Below, one piece after another: positions 54,595-62,554 of a stretch of 64,000 bases of DNA. Below the pieces are notes generated by a model. The model had not been told where the DNA came from and did not search any database. It saw only the letters and a program-made list of their open reading frames with translations. The position numbers and the translations under genes are program-made. How positions within the stretch are numbered: the first letter of the stretch is position 1; every line of letters starts with the position of its first letter. This DNA comes from Nocardia thailandica NBRC 100428 (GTDB lineage: Bacteria > Actinomycetota > Actinomycetes > Mycobacteriales > Mycobacteriaceae), in NCBI RefSeq assembly GCF_000308795.1, contig NZ_BAGK01000214.1:1-64000 (forward strand), written 5' to 3'.

Positions 54595-54906
54595 TAAAGA
54601 GACGGCCGCTCCTGCAAAACCGAGCATGACCGAGGCGGCGACCAGCAGAAGTGCCCCGCACGTTGCCGGACCGGTGACGGAACTGGTGGGTGGCGCGGGT
54701 CTGGTCGCCGCTGCGAGGGCAGTGGTTTGGGAACTCGCGGGCCTAGCCGACCCGATGACCGGGATCACAGTGCCTGACAGGCCGATCCCCACGCCCGCGT
54801 AAGTGCTTGAACCTTGCACGGTGGATATACCGGTCGCCGCGATCGCTGGCATGCTCTGCACCGCGTCGATTTGCCTGCAGTTCGGACACGAGTTGTCGTT
54901 GTTCAT
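54595..54906 (-). pseudogene. 5' part of the IS-disrupted gene: cysteine-motif membrane protein
   Basis: This encodes the N-terminal 104 residues, starting MNNDNSCPNCRQIDAVQS (one CPNC motif, possibly half a zinc site) and ending in a hydrophobic helix (ALLLVAASVMLGFAGAAV). After the insertion the frame runs three codons into the IS and stops. Joined to the distal part, the gene would code for about 215 residues with one central membrane helix. Its place directly before the recombinase gene, with overlapping stop and start, suggests it belongs to the integrative element; its role is unknown. Confidence 0.8.
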
Positions 54907-55074
54907 GTGCGTTCCCCACTATCCGGCTGTGTTTTCCTCTGGCACTGAACCGATTTCCGTCCAGCGGTGTCGCTGGACACGTTGGTGAAGCTCGCAGAAT
55001 CCGGTCCGCGCGGAAACGCACCGGGCCGACCGTCGCACACATCATTGACGGCCACCCCGGGGTTGGTGTCAAGA

Positions 55075-55108
55075 TTCCTCATCCTCGACGTACATCGAGG
55101 ATGAGGAA
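55075..55108. repeat. Perfect 14-bp inverted repeat with a 6-base loop
   Basis: TTCCTCATCCTCGA, loop CGTACA, then the exact complement. The stem is not GC-dominated and no U-tract follows, so it could be a protein-binding site or a weak terminator. It lies about 170 bp upstream of the IS-split gene start. Confidence 0.8.
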
Positions 55109-55423
55109 CTGTCTCGACCTCGGTGAATCGGCTGTAGGGCTGAAACGGCTTAGAGCGCCTGGGACGACCAGCGTTAGGACAACGGACGCGTGAATGGGCT
55201 GTGTGCGTCAGCGGAATTATCTGCTGTTGTGTCGCAAAGAGGGGGTCCGTCTGCAGTACGCAAAGTGTCCGGATCCTCAGTGACCACCGGCCGTCCTCGG
55301 ACACGACGGCGAGATTGGACCGGGGTCCAGAACACCGAAGGGATGCTGTCAACGCCAAGTTATCCACAGGTAGCGCTCTCGCCGGACCTGCCGCGCAGTC
55401 GCCGAATCACCGGGACTTCTGCC

Positions 55424-55482
55424 GAAATCCGCAGCTCACCACGAATGCGGTTTGTTGTAGATGCTGTTCGAATCGCCTCGGG
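55424..55482 (+). repeat. Island repeat, left copy
   Basis: GAAATCCGCAGCTCAC (55424-55439), then after a short variable stretch TGTTGTAGATGCTGT (55456-55470), then GGGGGCAC. The same blocks in the same order and orientation occur at 61721-61782. The second block also occurs inverted beside tRNA-Arg. The two direct copies bracket the PucR-ligase-hydrolase-MarR-MFS segment. Confidence 0.75.
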
Positions 55483-55615
55483 GGCACAACCGACAGCACC
55501 CCCTGCGCAAGTTGCTTGGCGAGGGGTGGTTTTCGACATTCGACAGGATCACAGTTTCGTGTCAGCCCGCGACCTCGAGAGATCGAGGGGCAGTTGACCT
55601 GGGTGGATGGATCTG

Positions 55616-56806
55616 TCACAGGCCGGGATTCGGGCGGTGTAATGCACGCAGGGCGGCTCCGAGTTCGAGGACTGCTTGGGGGTCGGTGAGGGAACGGCCG
55701 GTGACTTCCTCGATGCGGCGCAGGCGGTAGCGGACGGAGTTCGGGTGCAGGAAGAGTTTGCGGCCGGTGTCGGCGGCGGAGCCGTTTTCGGCATACCAGG
55801 TGCGGAGAGTTTGCAGTAGTCGTTCGCGTTCTTCATAGGGCAGGGCCAGAAGGGGACCGAGCGAAACTCGGGTCATCCGTTCGGCTTCGATCGGTGCTGC
55901 CGCGATCAGCATGGCGAGGGGGTCGTCGTCGAAGCGGGCCACGCCTCGGGGGCGGTCACGTAGACCGGTGAGGGCGAGCCGGGCGAAGTGCAGTGCCTGC
56001 GGTGTCTCGGGCAGGGCGTCGTAGGGCGGGCTGATGCCCACGCGGGCGTGATGGGCGCGAAACGCCTTCAGCGCCGATGGTTCTCGGGACTCGGGCAAGG
56101 CGATTACACCGATCTGTTGGTCGGGCAGCAATCGCCAAGCGGAGATGATTTGTGCTGCGCGTAAGGCTATTTCGATACCGGGTAGGGCCTCACGGCCGGT
56201 GGCGGGTGCTTCCGCGGCGACGACCACGTAGCGGCCGGCGGGTGGCAGGCCGAGGATCCGGGTTGCTTCGCCGAGGGTGGTCGGGTCGGCGATCATGCCG
56301 GTGAACAGGGCCTCGACCAGTACGGAGCGTTCGTGTTCGCGTTGCAGTACCAGTTCGGTGGTGGTTTCTCGGTAGGCGGCCGCGACCGCGACAGCGTATT
56401 CACCCGATAGTGCCCAGACCTCTGCGGCGAGGGCGACAAGCATCGCGTCGGTGACTTCGGGGTGGCGTCGTGAGGCGGAAACCAGTTCGGACCACAGGAA
56501 TTCGAATCCGATGCGGAAGGCGTGCAAGGTTTCGGCCAGGGGCACACCTTGCTGTGCACGTAGTCGCCCGGTGTCCTTGGGCGGTTCCGGGTCCACCGGT
56601 GCGGTGGTGGTGAAGTGTCGCAGCATCAGAGTGAGATTGCGCGTGCAGGAGGTGCGAATGGTGTCGAAGGGCACCTGCGCCTCGTTGCGGTAGGTGTCGA
56701 GTTCGGCGAGGAAGCGCCGGGCCAACCGCAGTCCGAGGTCGTCGATGGTCTCGAGTAGGAGCGCGGCTACTTCGACGATTGCTTCCGGTGGCGTGGTGCG
56801 GGGCAT
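55616..56806 (-). CDS. PucR/CdaR-family transcriptional regulator
   Basis: A 396-residue regulator. The C-terminal 60 residues are the PucR helix-turn-helix: LLQTLRTWYAENGSAADTGR, then LFLHPNSVRYRLRRIEEV and a short LTDPQAVLELGAALR helix. The N-terminal and middle parts (GVPLAETLHAFRIGFEFLW, about residues 90-110) match the sensory region common to this actinobacterial type, with a degenerate GGDEF-like segment before the HTH. It is divergent from the acyl-CoA ligase gene with 136 bp between starts, so it most likely controls the ligase and the hydrolase behind it. The inducer is unknown. Confidence 0.88.
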   Translation of the reverse strand: MPRTTPPEAIVEVAALLLETIDDLGLRLARRFLAELDTYRNEAQVPFDTIRTSCTRNLTLMLRHFTTTAPVDPEPPKDTGRLRAQQGVPLAETLHAFRIGFEFLWSELVSASRRHPEVTDAMLVALAAEVWALSGEYAVAVAAAYRETTTELVLQREHERSVLVEALFTGMIADPTTLGEATRILGLPPAGRYVVVAAEAPATGREALPGIEIALRAAQIISAWRLLPDQQIGVIALPESREPSALKAFRAHHARVGISPPYDALPETPQALHFARLALTGLRDRPRGVARFDDDPLAMLIAAAPIEAERMTRVSLGPLLALPYEERERLLQTLRTWYAENGSAADTGRKLFLHPNSVRYRLRRIEEVTGRSLTDPQAVLELGAALRALHRPNPGL

Positions 56807-56942
56807 TTCCGCAGGTTACCGGTTCGTGGTTGTTGCGGCGAACAGTTGGCGGACCGGTGATGTTGTCCCTGCATCCATGGGAGCGCGATCACATCGATGC
56901 GACGATTTCGGCGATGTTTTCGGCACTACCGGGAAGTTGACG

Positions 56943-58412
56943 ATGCGCTCCTTGACCGTGAATCTGCTGCAGTCGGCCCTGCGCGTCCCGGACCGGGTCG
57001 CAGTGCGATCGGACGATACGGTCCTGACCTACGCGCAGCTCGAGGAGCGGACCGGGCGGGTCGCCACGATGCTGTGTGCCGAGGGCGTGACTCCAGGGTC
57101 TCGGGTGGCTCTGATGCTGCCCAACGTGCCGGAGTTCGTGGTTCTCTACTACGGGATCCTGCGCGCGGGATGCGTTGTGGTGCCGATGAACCCGTTGCTG
57201 AAGGCCCGTGAGGTCGCCTACTACCTGTCCGATTGCGGTGCACGAGTGCTGTTCGATTGGAGAGGCGGTCCAGGGGAGGGTCCGCAAGGGGCGGCGGCGA
57301 GCGGGACCATCGTTCGGACGATCGATCCGACGTCGTTTGCCGCCCTGCTAGCGCGGCACGCGCCACGCCATGACAGTCCAGAGGTGGAGCTGGATCAGGT
57401 GGCGGTGATCCTCTACACCTCGGGGACGACCGGCCAACCCAAGGGTGCGGCGTTGACGCTCGCCGGGCTCGCGCACAACGCCGAGGTGTATGCCTCGACC
57501 GTGCAGGAGCTCCACCACGATGATGTGATCCTGGGCTGTCTGCCGCTGTTCCACACCTTCGGGCAGACCTGCGCACTCAATGCCGCGATCTATAGCGGGG
57601 CCGCGCTGACGCTGGTTCCGCGCTTCGAGCCGGCCGCGGTATTCGAGGCGATCGCCCGCGACCGGGTCACTGTCTTCGCTGGTGTGCCGACCATGTACTC
57701 CGCGCTGCTGCGCGACGCGGGTGCGACGACAGCGGACGTCAGGTCGTTGCGGCGCTGTGTATCCGGTGGTGCGTCGCTTCCGGTGGAACTGCTCACCGCC
57801 TTCGAGAAGACCTTCGGCTGCGAGATCCTGGAGGGCTACGGTCTGTCGGAGACCAGCCCGGTGGTCACGTTCAACCACGCCGGGCGGCCGCGCAAACCCG
57901 GCTCGATCGGTGTGCCGATCCGTGACGTCGAGGTCGAGTTGGTCGATGTGATCGACGGGATCGGCGAGATCGCGGTCCGCGGCCCGAATGTCATGTCCGG
58001 CTACTGGAATCGGCCCGAGGCGACCGAGGCCGCGATTCCCGACGGCTGGTTCCGCACCGGCGACCTCGCCCGGCGCGACGACGACGGCTACTACTACATC
58101 GTCGACCGCAAGAAGGACATGATCATTCGCGGCGGGTACAACATCTACCCGCGCGAAATCGAGGAGCTGCTCTACGAACACCCCGATGTCGTGCAGGCCG
58201 CCGTCTTCGGCATCGCCGACGATCACTTGGGGGAGGAGATCGTCGCCGCCATCGTTCTGAGCGCGGAAGCGAACACCACCGCGGAGGAACTGCAGCGCTT
58301 CGTGCGCGAACGCATCGCTGCCTACAAATACCCCCGCCACGTGTGGCTGCTCGACGAACTGCCCACCGGCCCCAGCGGCAAGATCCTCAAACGCGCCATC
58401 ACTCGGCCATGA
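56943..58412 (+). CDS. Acyl-CoA ligase (AMP-forming)
   Basis: A 489-residue acyl-activating enzyme. Motifs: ILYTSGTTGQPKGAALT (about residue 157), EGYGLSETSPVVTFNH (about 297), GWFRTGDLARRDDDGYYYIV, then DRKKDMIIRGGYNIYPREIE (about 370-405), and the A10 lysine in GPSGKILKR at the end. ATG 56943 with GGGAAG upstream is the start; the frame is open further upstream but without homology. Codon choice is less GC-extreme than in the NRPS region. Substrate: probably a fatty or carboxylic acid, not determinable here. Together with the following hydrolase it could release and activate an acyl group from an ester. It is distinct from the ligase at 46.8 kb. Confidence 0.9.
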   Translation: MRSLTVNLLQSALRVPDRVAVRSDDTVLTYAQLEERTGRVATMLCAEGVTPGSRVALMLPNVPEFVVLYYGILRAGCVVVPMNPLLKAREVAYYLSDCGARVLFDWRGGPGEGPQGAAASGTIVRTIDPTSFAALLARHAPRHDSPEVELDQVAVILYTSGTTGQPKGAALTLAGLAHNAEVYASTVQELHHDDVILGCLPLFHTFGQTCALNAAIYSGAALTLVPRFEPAAVFEAIARDRVTVFAGVPTMYSALLRDAGATTADVRSLRRCVSGGASLPVELLTAFEKTFGCEILEGYGLSETSPVVTFNHAGRPRKPGSIGVPIRDVEVELVDVIDGIGEIAVRGPNVMSGYWNRPEATEAAIPDGWFRTGDLARRDDDGYYYIVDRKKDMIIRGGYNIYPREIEELLYEHPDVVQAAVFGIADDHLGEEIVAAIVLSAEANTTAEELQRFVRERIAAYKYPRHVWLLDELPTGPSGKILKRAITRP

Positions 58413-58465
58413 AACACGCCGCCACTCTTCATATTTCATCCCTCGAAGTCGCAGGAGCATCTCCC

Positions 58466-59317
58466 ATGTCCACCTTCACCAGCAGCGACGGCACCGTCAT
58501 CCATGTCCGGGAATGGCTGCCGGCCGACCGGCAGCCGGTCGGGATCGTGCAGATCGCGCACGGGATGGGCGAATACGCCGCCCGCTACAGTCATCTCGCC
58601 GAGCGCCTCGCCGACGCCGGATACGCCGTCTACGCCCCGGACCATCGCGGGCACGGCCACAGCATCGCGGGCACGCCCGGTGACCTCGGCGAGAACGGAT
58701 GGAACCTACTGGTCGAGGACCTTGTGACACTCACCAGGCTGCTGCGCGCCAAGCACACCGGGATTCCCGTCGTCCTGTTCGGACACAGCCTCGGATCCTT
58801 CGCGGTCCAGCAGTACATTCTCGAACACTCGGGCCTCGTCGACGATGTCGTGCTGTGCGGTACCACAGCGGTCGACCAGCTGTTCGCCATGATCGCCGAG
58901 GCAGATGGAGATCTGCTTGGGCTGTTCAATGCCCGCTTCCAGCCCACGCGCACGACTGCGGACTGGATCAGTCGTGACGAGGCGCAGGTCGATGCGTATG
59001 TGGCGCATCCGTGGTGCGGGTTCGATCTCGACCCGGCCAACATGACGCTATTGGCAACGGTTGCCGCCGAACGGCTTTCGAGGCCGACAACCGTTCCCGA
59101 TGATCTGCCCGTCTACGTGATGGTGGGCGATCAGGACCCGCTCAACGACAATCTGCGGTTGAGCGACCTGCTGATCGACCGATATCGCGAGGCCGGGCTG
59201 ACCGACATCACCTACCGTGTCTACCCGGGGGCTCGGCACGAGATCCTCAACGAGATCAACCGCGACGAGGTGGAAGCCGACCTGATCGCCTGGATCACCC
59301 GCGTACCGAGTTCGTAA
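58466..59317 (+). CDS. Alpha/beta hydrolase, monoacylglycerol lipase-like
   Basis: A 283-residue serine hydrolase. QIAHGMGEYAARYSHLAERL gives the HGxxE oxyanion region typical of monoacylglycerol lipases and lysophospholipases. GHSLGS holds the nucleophilic Ser (about residue 112), the Asp is in GDQDPLND and the His in ARHEILNE near the C-terminus, so the triad is complete. ATG 58466 is preceded by AGGAG with an 8-base spacer, favoured over upstream in-frame starts. It lies 53 bp after the acyl-CoA ligase and is probably co-transcribed: ester cleavage followed by acyl-CoA formation. No signal peptide. The stop is three bases from the end of the convergent MarR gene. Confidence 0.88.
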   Translation: MSTFTSSDGTVIHVREWLPADRQPVGIVQIAHGMGEYAARYSHLAERLADAGYAVYAPDHRGHGHSIAGTPGDLGENGWNLLVEDLVTLTRLLRAKHTGIPVVLFGHSLGSFAVQQYILEHSGLVDDVVLCGTTAVDQLFAMIAEADGDLLGLFNARFQPTRTTADWISRDEAQVDAYVAHPWCGFDLDPANMTLLATVAAERLSRPTTVPDDLPVYVMVGDQDPLNDNLRLSDLLIDRYREAGLTDITYRVYPGARHEILNEINRDEVEADLIAWITRVPSS

Positions 59318-59320
59318 TCC

Positions 59321-59824
59321 TCAGTCGTCCTGAGTATTTCGGCGCGGTGTGGGCGGAAGCGGCTGGGCGAGGCGACTGTTCATCGCACTCGTCAGCTCGG
59401 TCAGGAAGTTCTCGAACTGCCGGAGCTGCTCGGGGGAGTGCCGGGCCATGACGTCGGCGACCTGCGCGCCGAGCGGGCGGAAGAACTCGTCGGCAAGCTC
59501 GTGCACCTCCGAACTGCCGCGCAAGGTGATGACGCGCCGGTCGTTGTGCTCGCGCGTGCGCATCACATGGCCGGCCTGTTCGAGCCGGTTCAACAGCGCG
59601 GTCGTGGCGGGCTGGGACAACGAGATGCGTTCGCTCAGGCGGGCGGGCGACAAGGCCGCGCCACGTTCTTCGGCACTGAGGATCTCGATGAGCGCTTCGG
59701 CATCGGTGGAATGCAGACCCAGCCACGCCGCGAACCGTCGGCTGAATTCCCGATAGTTCGCGCCGTAGGCGCGCAGACCCTCGGTCAGCTGATCCTGCTG
59801 AGCCCGCGCAACCGGGTGGTTCAT
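59321..59824 (-). CDS. MarR-family transcriptional regulator
   Basis: A 167-residue winged-helix protein. SPARLSERISLSQPATTALL then NRLEQAGHVMRTREHNDRR and VITLRGS form the recognition helix and wing (about residues 55-100), with the characteristic DRR before the wing. ATG 59824 follows a GCAGGGG site. It is divergent from an MFS exporter gene with 114 bp between; a perfect 17-bp palindrome in that gap is a good operator candidate. The expected role is repression of the exporter until a toxic ligand binds. Confidence 0.9.
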   Translation of the reverse strand: MNHPVARAQQDQLTEGLRAYGANYREFSRRFAAWLGLHSTDAEALIEILSAEERGAALSPARLSERISLSQPATTALLNRLEQAGHVMRTREHNDRRVITLRGSSEVHELADEFFRPLGAQVADVMARHSPEQLRQFENFLTELTSAMNSRLAQPLPPTPRRNTQDD

Positions 59825-59872
59825 CTGCCCCTGCCCACCTTTCTCGCACCGGAGCGACACCGGTGACACCGT

Positions 59873-59902
59873 TTGACAACCTACTCCGCTCGTATGTACT
59901 TT
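59873..59902 (+). promoter_or_regulatory. Putative promoter of the MFS exporter
   Basis: TTGACA at 59873-59878 and TACTTT at 59897-59902, spaced 18 bases, directly before the palindromic operator. A MarR dimer on that operator would block transcription start. Confidence 0.5.
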
Positions 59903-59905
59903 CAC

Positions 59906-59922
59906 CATGGAATTATTCCATG
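59906..59922. promoter_or_regulatory. Palindromic MarR operator candidate
   Basis: CATGGAATTATTCCATG is a perfect inverted repeat (8 bases each side of a central T), AT-rich as MarR sites are. It lies between the putative -10 box and the exporter start, and about 82 bases upstream of the MarR start codon. Confidence 0.65.
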
Positions 59923-59938
59923 ATGGAAGTAGGTGCCA

Positions 59939-61585
59939 GTGGACGAGATGGAAACAGGGGAGCCGCAGCCGACGGCGAAGACACCACTGCTGCGCTGGCT
60001 CGGTTTGCTCGCCATCGCCCTTGGTGTCGCGCTGATCGTGGTCGACACGACGATCGTGAACGTGATCATCCCGTCGATCATCGAGGACCTGAACACGAGT
60101 TCCACTGAGGCGCAATGGATTCAGGAGTCCTACGCGATCGTTTTCGCGGCGCTGCTGCTGGTGGTCGGCCGCGTCGCCGACATCATCGGCGCGAGACGGG
60201 TATTCGTGGCCGGTGTGGTTGTCTTCGGCGTGACCAGCATCCTGGCGGGGCTCGCACCCGGTGGTGGACTGCTGGTCGTCGCGCGGTTCCTGCAGGGCTC
60301 GGGTGCGGCGATGATCCTGCCGACCTCGTTGGCGCTGCTCAATGTCACATTCACCGGTAAAGCCCGTGGTCAGGCGTTCGCCGTCTGGGGTTCAACGATC
60401 GGTGCGGCCGCCGCGCTGGGCCCGCTGCTGGGCGGCTGGCTCGCCGAGCATGTGTCGTGGCGCTGGGCTTTCGGCATCAATGTCCCGCTCGCCGTGGTGA
60501 TCGTGATCGGTGTGATGGCGTGCATCGAGCGTTCGCCCCGGATGCCGGGACGGCTCGACGTCCTCGGTTCGGTGTTGTCGGTGCTGGGCCTGGGCCTGCT
60601 GGCCTTCGGTTTGGTCGAGGGCCGTGTCTACGGCTGGATCACCACCAATCACACGCTGGAGATCGGTGGCTTCACCTGGGACAGCGGCCCGTCGCCGGTG
60701 CTGGTCGCGCTCGTTCTGAGCGTGGTCGCGCTCGCCGGATTCCTCGGGCGGCAGGTGGCCCTGCGCCGGGCCGGCGACGCCGATAAGGCGCTGATGGATC
60801 TGAGCCTGTTCCGGCTGGCGTCGTTCCGCAACGGCAATATCGCCACACTGATCATTGGACTCGGCGAGTTCGGCATCGTCGCGGTGCTGCCGCTGTGGCT
60901 ACAGTTCACCCTCGGCTACAGCGCGGTCCAGGCGGGTCTGGCGCTGGTGCCGATCGCCATCGGAAGCTTCATCGCCAGCGGAGCCAGCTTCGGCCTGGCC
61001 GACAAGAATGTCTCGCCGGTCAACCTGGTTCGCCTCGGCCTGGCGTTCGAGGTCATCGGCCTGGGTGCGCTGGCACTGTTCGCCTCACCGGACACCTCAT
61101 GGTGGTCGCTGGCGCTGATCCTGTGCCTGTACGGCATCGGTGTCGGTTTCGCGACCGCTCAGGTCACCAATGTGGTGCTGGCCGATATCCCGGACAGCGA
61201 CAACGGCCAGGCATCCGGCATCCAGAGCACGTTCCGCCAACTCGGCTCCGCGCTTGGGATCGCGGTCCTGACCACGGTCTTCTTCACCACGCTCGGATCT
61301 CAGGTCACCGGCCATCTCACTGCGGACGGCATACCTACCGTCCAAGCTGAACAGCACGCGCACGCGATCACCAACAGCGCGGGCGCGGCAATCGAAGGGT
61401 ATGCGGCCCAACCGCAGACCGAGCCGATTGCGGCGGCGGGCCGTACCGCAATGACCGACGGTATCGAGCTGGGTGGCTATCTCGCAGCAGGATTCGTCCT
61501 GCTCGGCTTGATCGCTACCGCCCTGATCCCGAAATCGGCAGCGCGCGATAGACAGCCGAGTCAGGTATCAGCCGCGCAGATCTGA
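59939..61585 (+). CDS. MFS drug exporter, DHA2 family (14-helix type)
   Basis: About 548 residues with many hydrophobic helices. ALGVALIVVDTTIVNVIIPSI (helix 1) has the D-x-T-I-V-N motif of DHA2 exporters, GRVADIIGARRVFVAG is motif A between helices 2 and 3, and FLQGSGAAMILPTSLALL is motif B/C-like. The length fits 14 helices. It likely uses the proton gradient to expel hydrophobic drugs or metabolites; the substrate is unknown. Start: GTG 59939 is preferred because GGAAGTAGG lies six bases before it; another GTG six bases earlier is also in frame. It is divergent from and probably repressed by the MarR protein. A terminator hairpin follows the stop. Confidence 0.9.
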   Translation: MDEMETGEPQPTAKTPLLRWLGLLAIALGVALIVVDTTIVNVIIPSIIEDLNTSSTEAQWIQESYAIVFAALLLVVGRVADIIGARRVFVAGVVVFGVTSILAGLAPGGGLLVVARFLQGSGAAMILPTSLALLNVTFTGKARGQAFAVWGSTIGAAAALGPLLGGWLAEHVSWRWAFGINVPLAVVIVIGVMACIERSPRMPGRLDVLGSVLSVLGLGLLAFGLVEGRVYGWITTNHTLEIGGFTWDSGPSPVLVALVLSVVALAGFLGRQVALRRAGDADKALMDLSLFRLASFRNGNIATLIIGLGEFGIVAVLPLWLQFTLGYSAVQAGLALVPIAIGSFIASGASFGLADKNVSPVNLVRLGLAFEVIGLGALALFASPDTSWWSLALILCLYGIGVGFATAQVTNVVLADIPDSDNGQASGIQSTFRQLGSALGIAVLTTVFFTTLGSQVTGHLTADGIPTVQAEQHAHAITNSAGAAIEGYAAQPQTEPIAAAGRTAMTDGIELGGYLAAGFVLLGLIATALIPKSAARDRQPSQVSAAQI

Positions 61586-61592
61586 CCGAAAA

Positions 61593-61633
61593 CGATCTCC
61601 GGCCCGCCCAGCCACCGGGTGCGCCGGAGATCG
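61593..61633 (+). terminator. Terminator hairpin after the MFS gene
   Basis: An 11-bp perfect stem CGATCTCCGGC/GCCGGAGATCG with a 19-base loop starts eight bases after the exporter stop. There is no U-tract. Confidence 0.6.
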
Positions 61634-61720
61634 TGAAGTCGCTGATTCTCTCAAGGGGCAGCTGGAGCCAGCAGCTACAACGACCGGCGATGAACCCGCC
61701 GAACAATCGGCATATCGGCG

Positions 61721-61783
61721 GAAATCCGCAGCTCACGGCGGGTTCGCGATGTTGTAGATGCTGTACGTGCCCCGCCGAGGGCA
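61721..61783 (+). repeat. Island repeat, right copy
   Basis: GAAATCCGCAGCTCAC (61721-61736), then TGTTGTAGATGCTGTACGTG plus CCC (61750-61772), then GCCGAGGGCAC. The last block equals the 3' end of tRNA-Arg in direct orientation, while the middle 23 bases match the tRNA flank in inverted orientation. It lies between the MFS terminator and the end of the AbiEii gene. Confidence 0.75.
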
Positions 61784-61798
61784 CCACGTAGGCCCGGC

Positions 61799-62554
61799 TC
61801 ATTCGCTGTTCGAAATTCTCGCCCACGCGGCTCGGACCGCAGACAGCGCGGTCTCAGCGCTGATCGTCAGCCGCGTCTGCCCGGCCAGTTGCGCGTTCCA
61901 GTCGTCCTCGTCCGGCGCTCGATCGAACAACTGTGGGGCAGGTAGCCGGTTGGTCGGGCCGTATCTCCGGTACAACGCGCCCGCACTGTCGTCGATCGCG
62001 CCGATGCGGTCCAGCGCCCACAGGTCCCATAGATCGCGCGAGGCGCGCCGGTCGTGCCATGTCACGGTCTTGCCCGCGACAAAAGCCGGCAGCGTGGGTA
62101 CGAGAAGCTCGACCGGTGGCACGTCGGTGTAGCGCTGCTCGAGCTTGCGGAGCTCGGTCGGCCACACTGGTCTGCCACGTGCGGACAGCAACTGGATCTT
62201 GACCGAAACACCGGATGCGGAGCGTAGGTGGGCGGCACCGGTATCCGGGACGGCGCTCAACGACGGTGCCCATTCCAGCCGACCGTAGCTTCGCGCGACC
62301 GATCGTGGCAGAGCAGCGTCGAGTTCGGCTGCCAATACTGTCCGGTTGTCCAAGGCAACCAGATCGATATCTTCGCTGAGTCTGCCGCTTACCAGATGCG
62401 TACGGGCAAGGGCGGTTCCGCCGATGAAGTGCAGCCGTTCGCCGAACCTTCCACCGATTGCCGCCAGCAGATGGGAGATCAGATGGTCGCGATCGACCTG
62501 CTCCGGCGAAACACCGAATTGGACTGCGACACTGTCGTGTTCGTCGATTCTCAT
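61799..62554 (-). CDS. abiEii: AbiEii-type nucleotidyltransferase toxin
   Basis: A 251-residue member of the nucleotidyltransferase family of type IV toxin-antitoxin systems. FIGGTALARTH, then GRLSEDIDLVAL, supplies the GG(T/S) and DxD catalytic motifs (about residues 44-70), with the later KTVTWHDRRASRDLWDLWAL motif (about 160-180) typical of AbiEii. Toxins of this family block growth by modifying tRNA or similar targets with nucleotides, and defend against phages. Its ATG overlaps the stop of the upstream antitoxin gene by four bases (ATGA), so the two are translationally coupled, in the usual antitoxin-first order. Confidence 0.9.
   Translation of the reverse strand: MRIDEHDSVAVQFGVSPEQVDRDHLISHLLAAIGGRFGERLHFIGGTALARTHLVSGRLSEDIDLVALDNRTVLAAELDAALPRSVARSYGRLEWAPSLSAVPDTGAAHLRSASGVSVKIQLLSARGRPVWPTELRKLEQRYTDVPPVELLVPTLPAFVAGKTVTWHDRRASRDLWDLWALDRIGAIDDSAGALYRRYGPTNRLPAPQLFDRAPDEDDWNAQLAGQTRLTISAETALSAVRAAWARISNSE

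Larger units (their letters stand above)
54907..55615. other. 700-bp region without a convincing gene
   Basis: No reading frame here has credible codon use or recognisable motifs. The GC content is lower than in the flanking chromosome. It contains a long perfect hairpin (55075-55108), a single DnaA-box-like TTATCCACA (55360-55368) and one copy of the island repeat (55424-55482). It would hold the promoter of the split gene at its left end and the 3' end of the PucR-type gene at its right. Confidence 0.6.

Noticed and set aside
55360..55368. DnaA-box-like TTATCCACA
   Set aside because: There is only one copy, with no AT-rich unwinding region, replication gene or cluster of boxes, so an origin is not supported.
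55465..55487. A tRNA-like 3' end (GTTCGAATC...GGGGGCAC)
   Set aside because: The T-arm stem does not pair and no acceptor or anticodon arm is present. It is treated as part of the island repeat.
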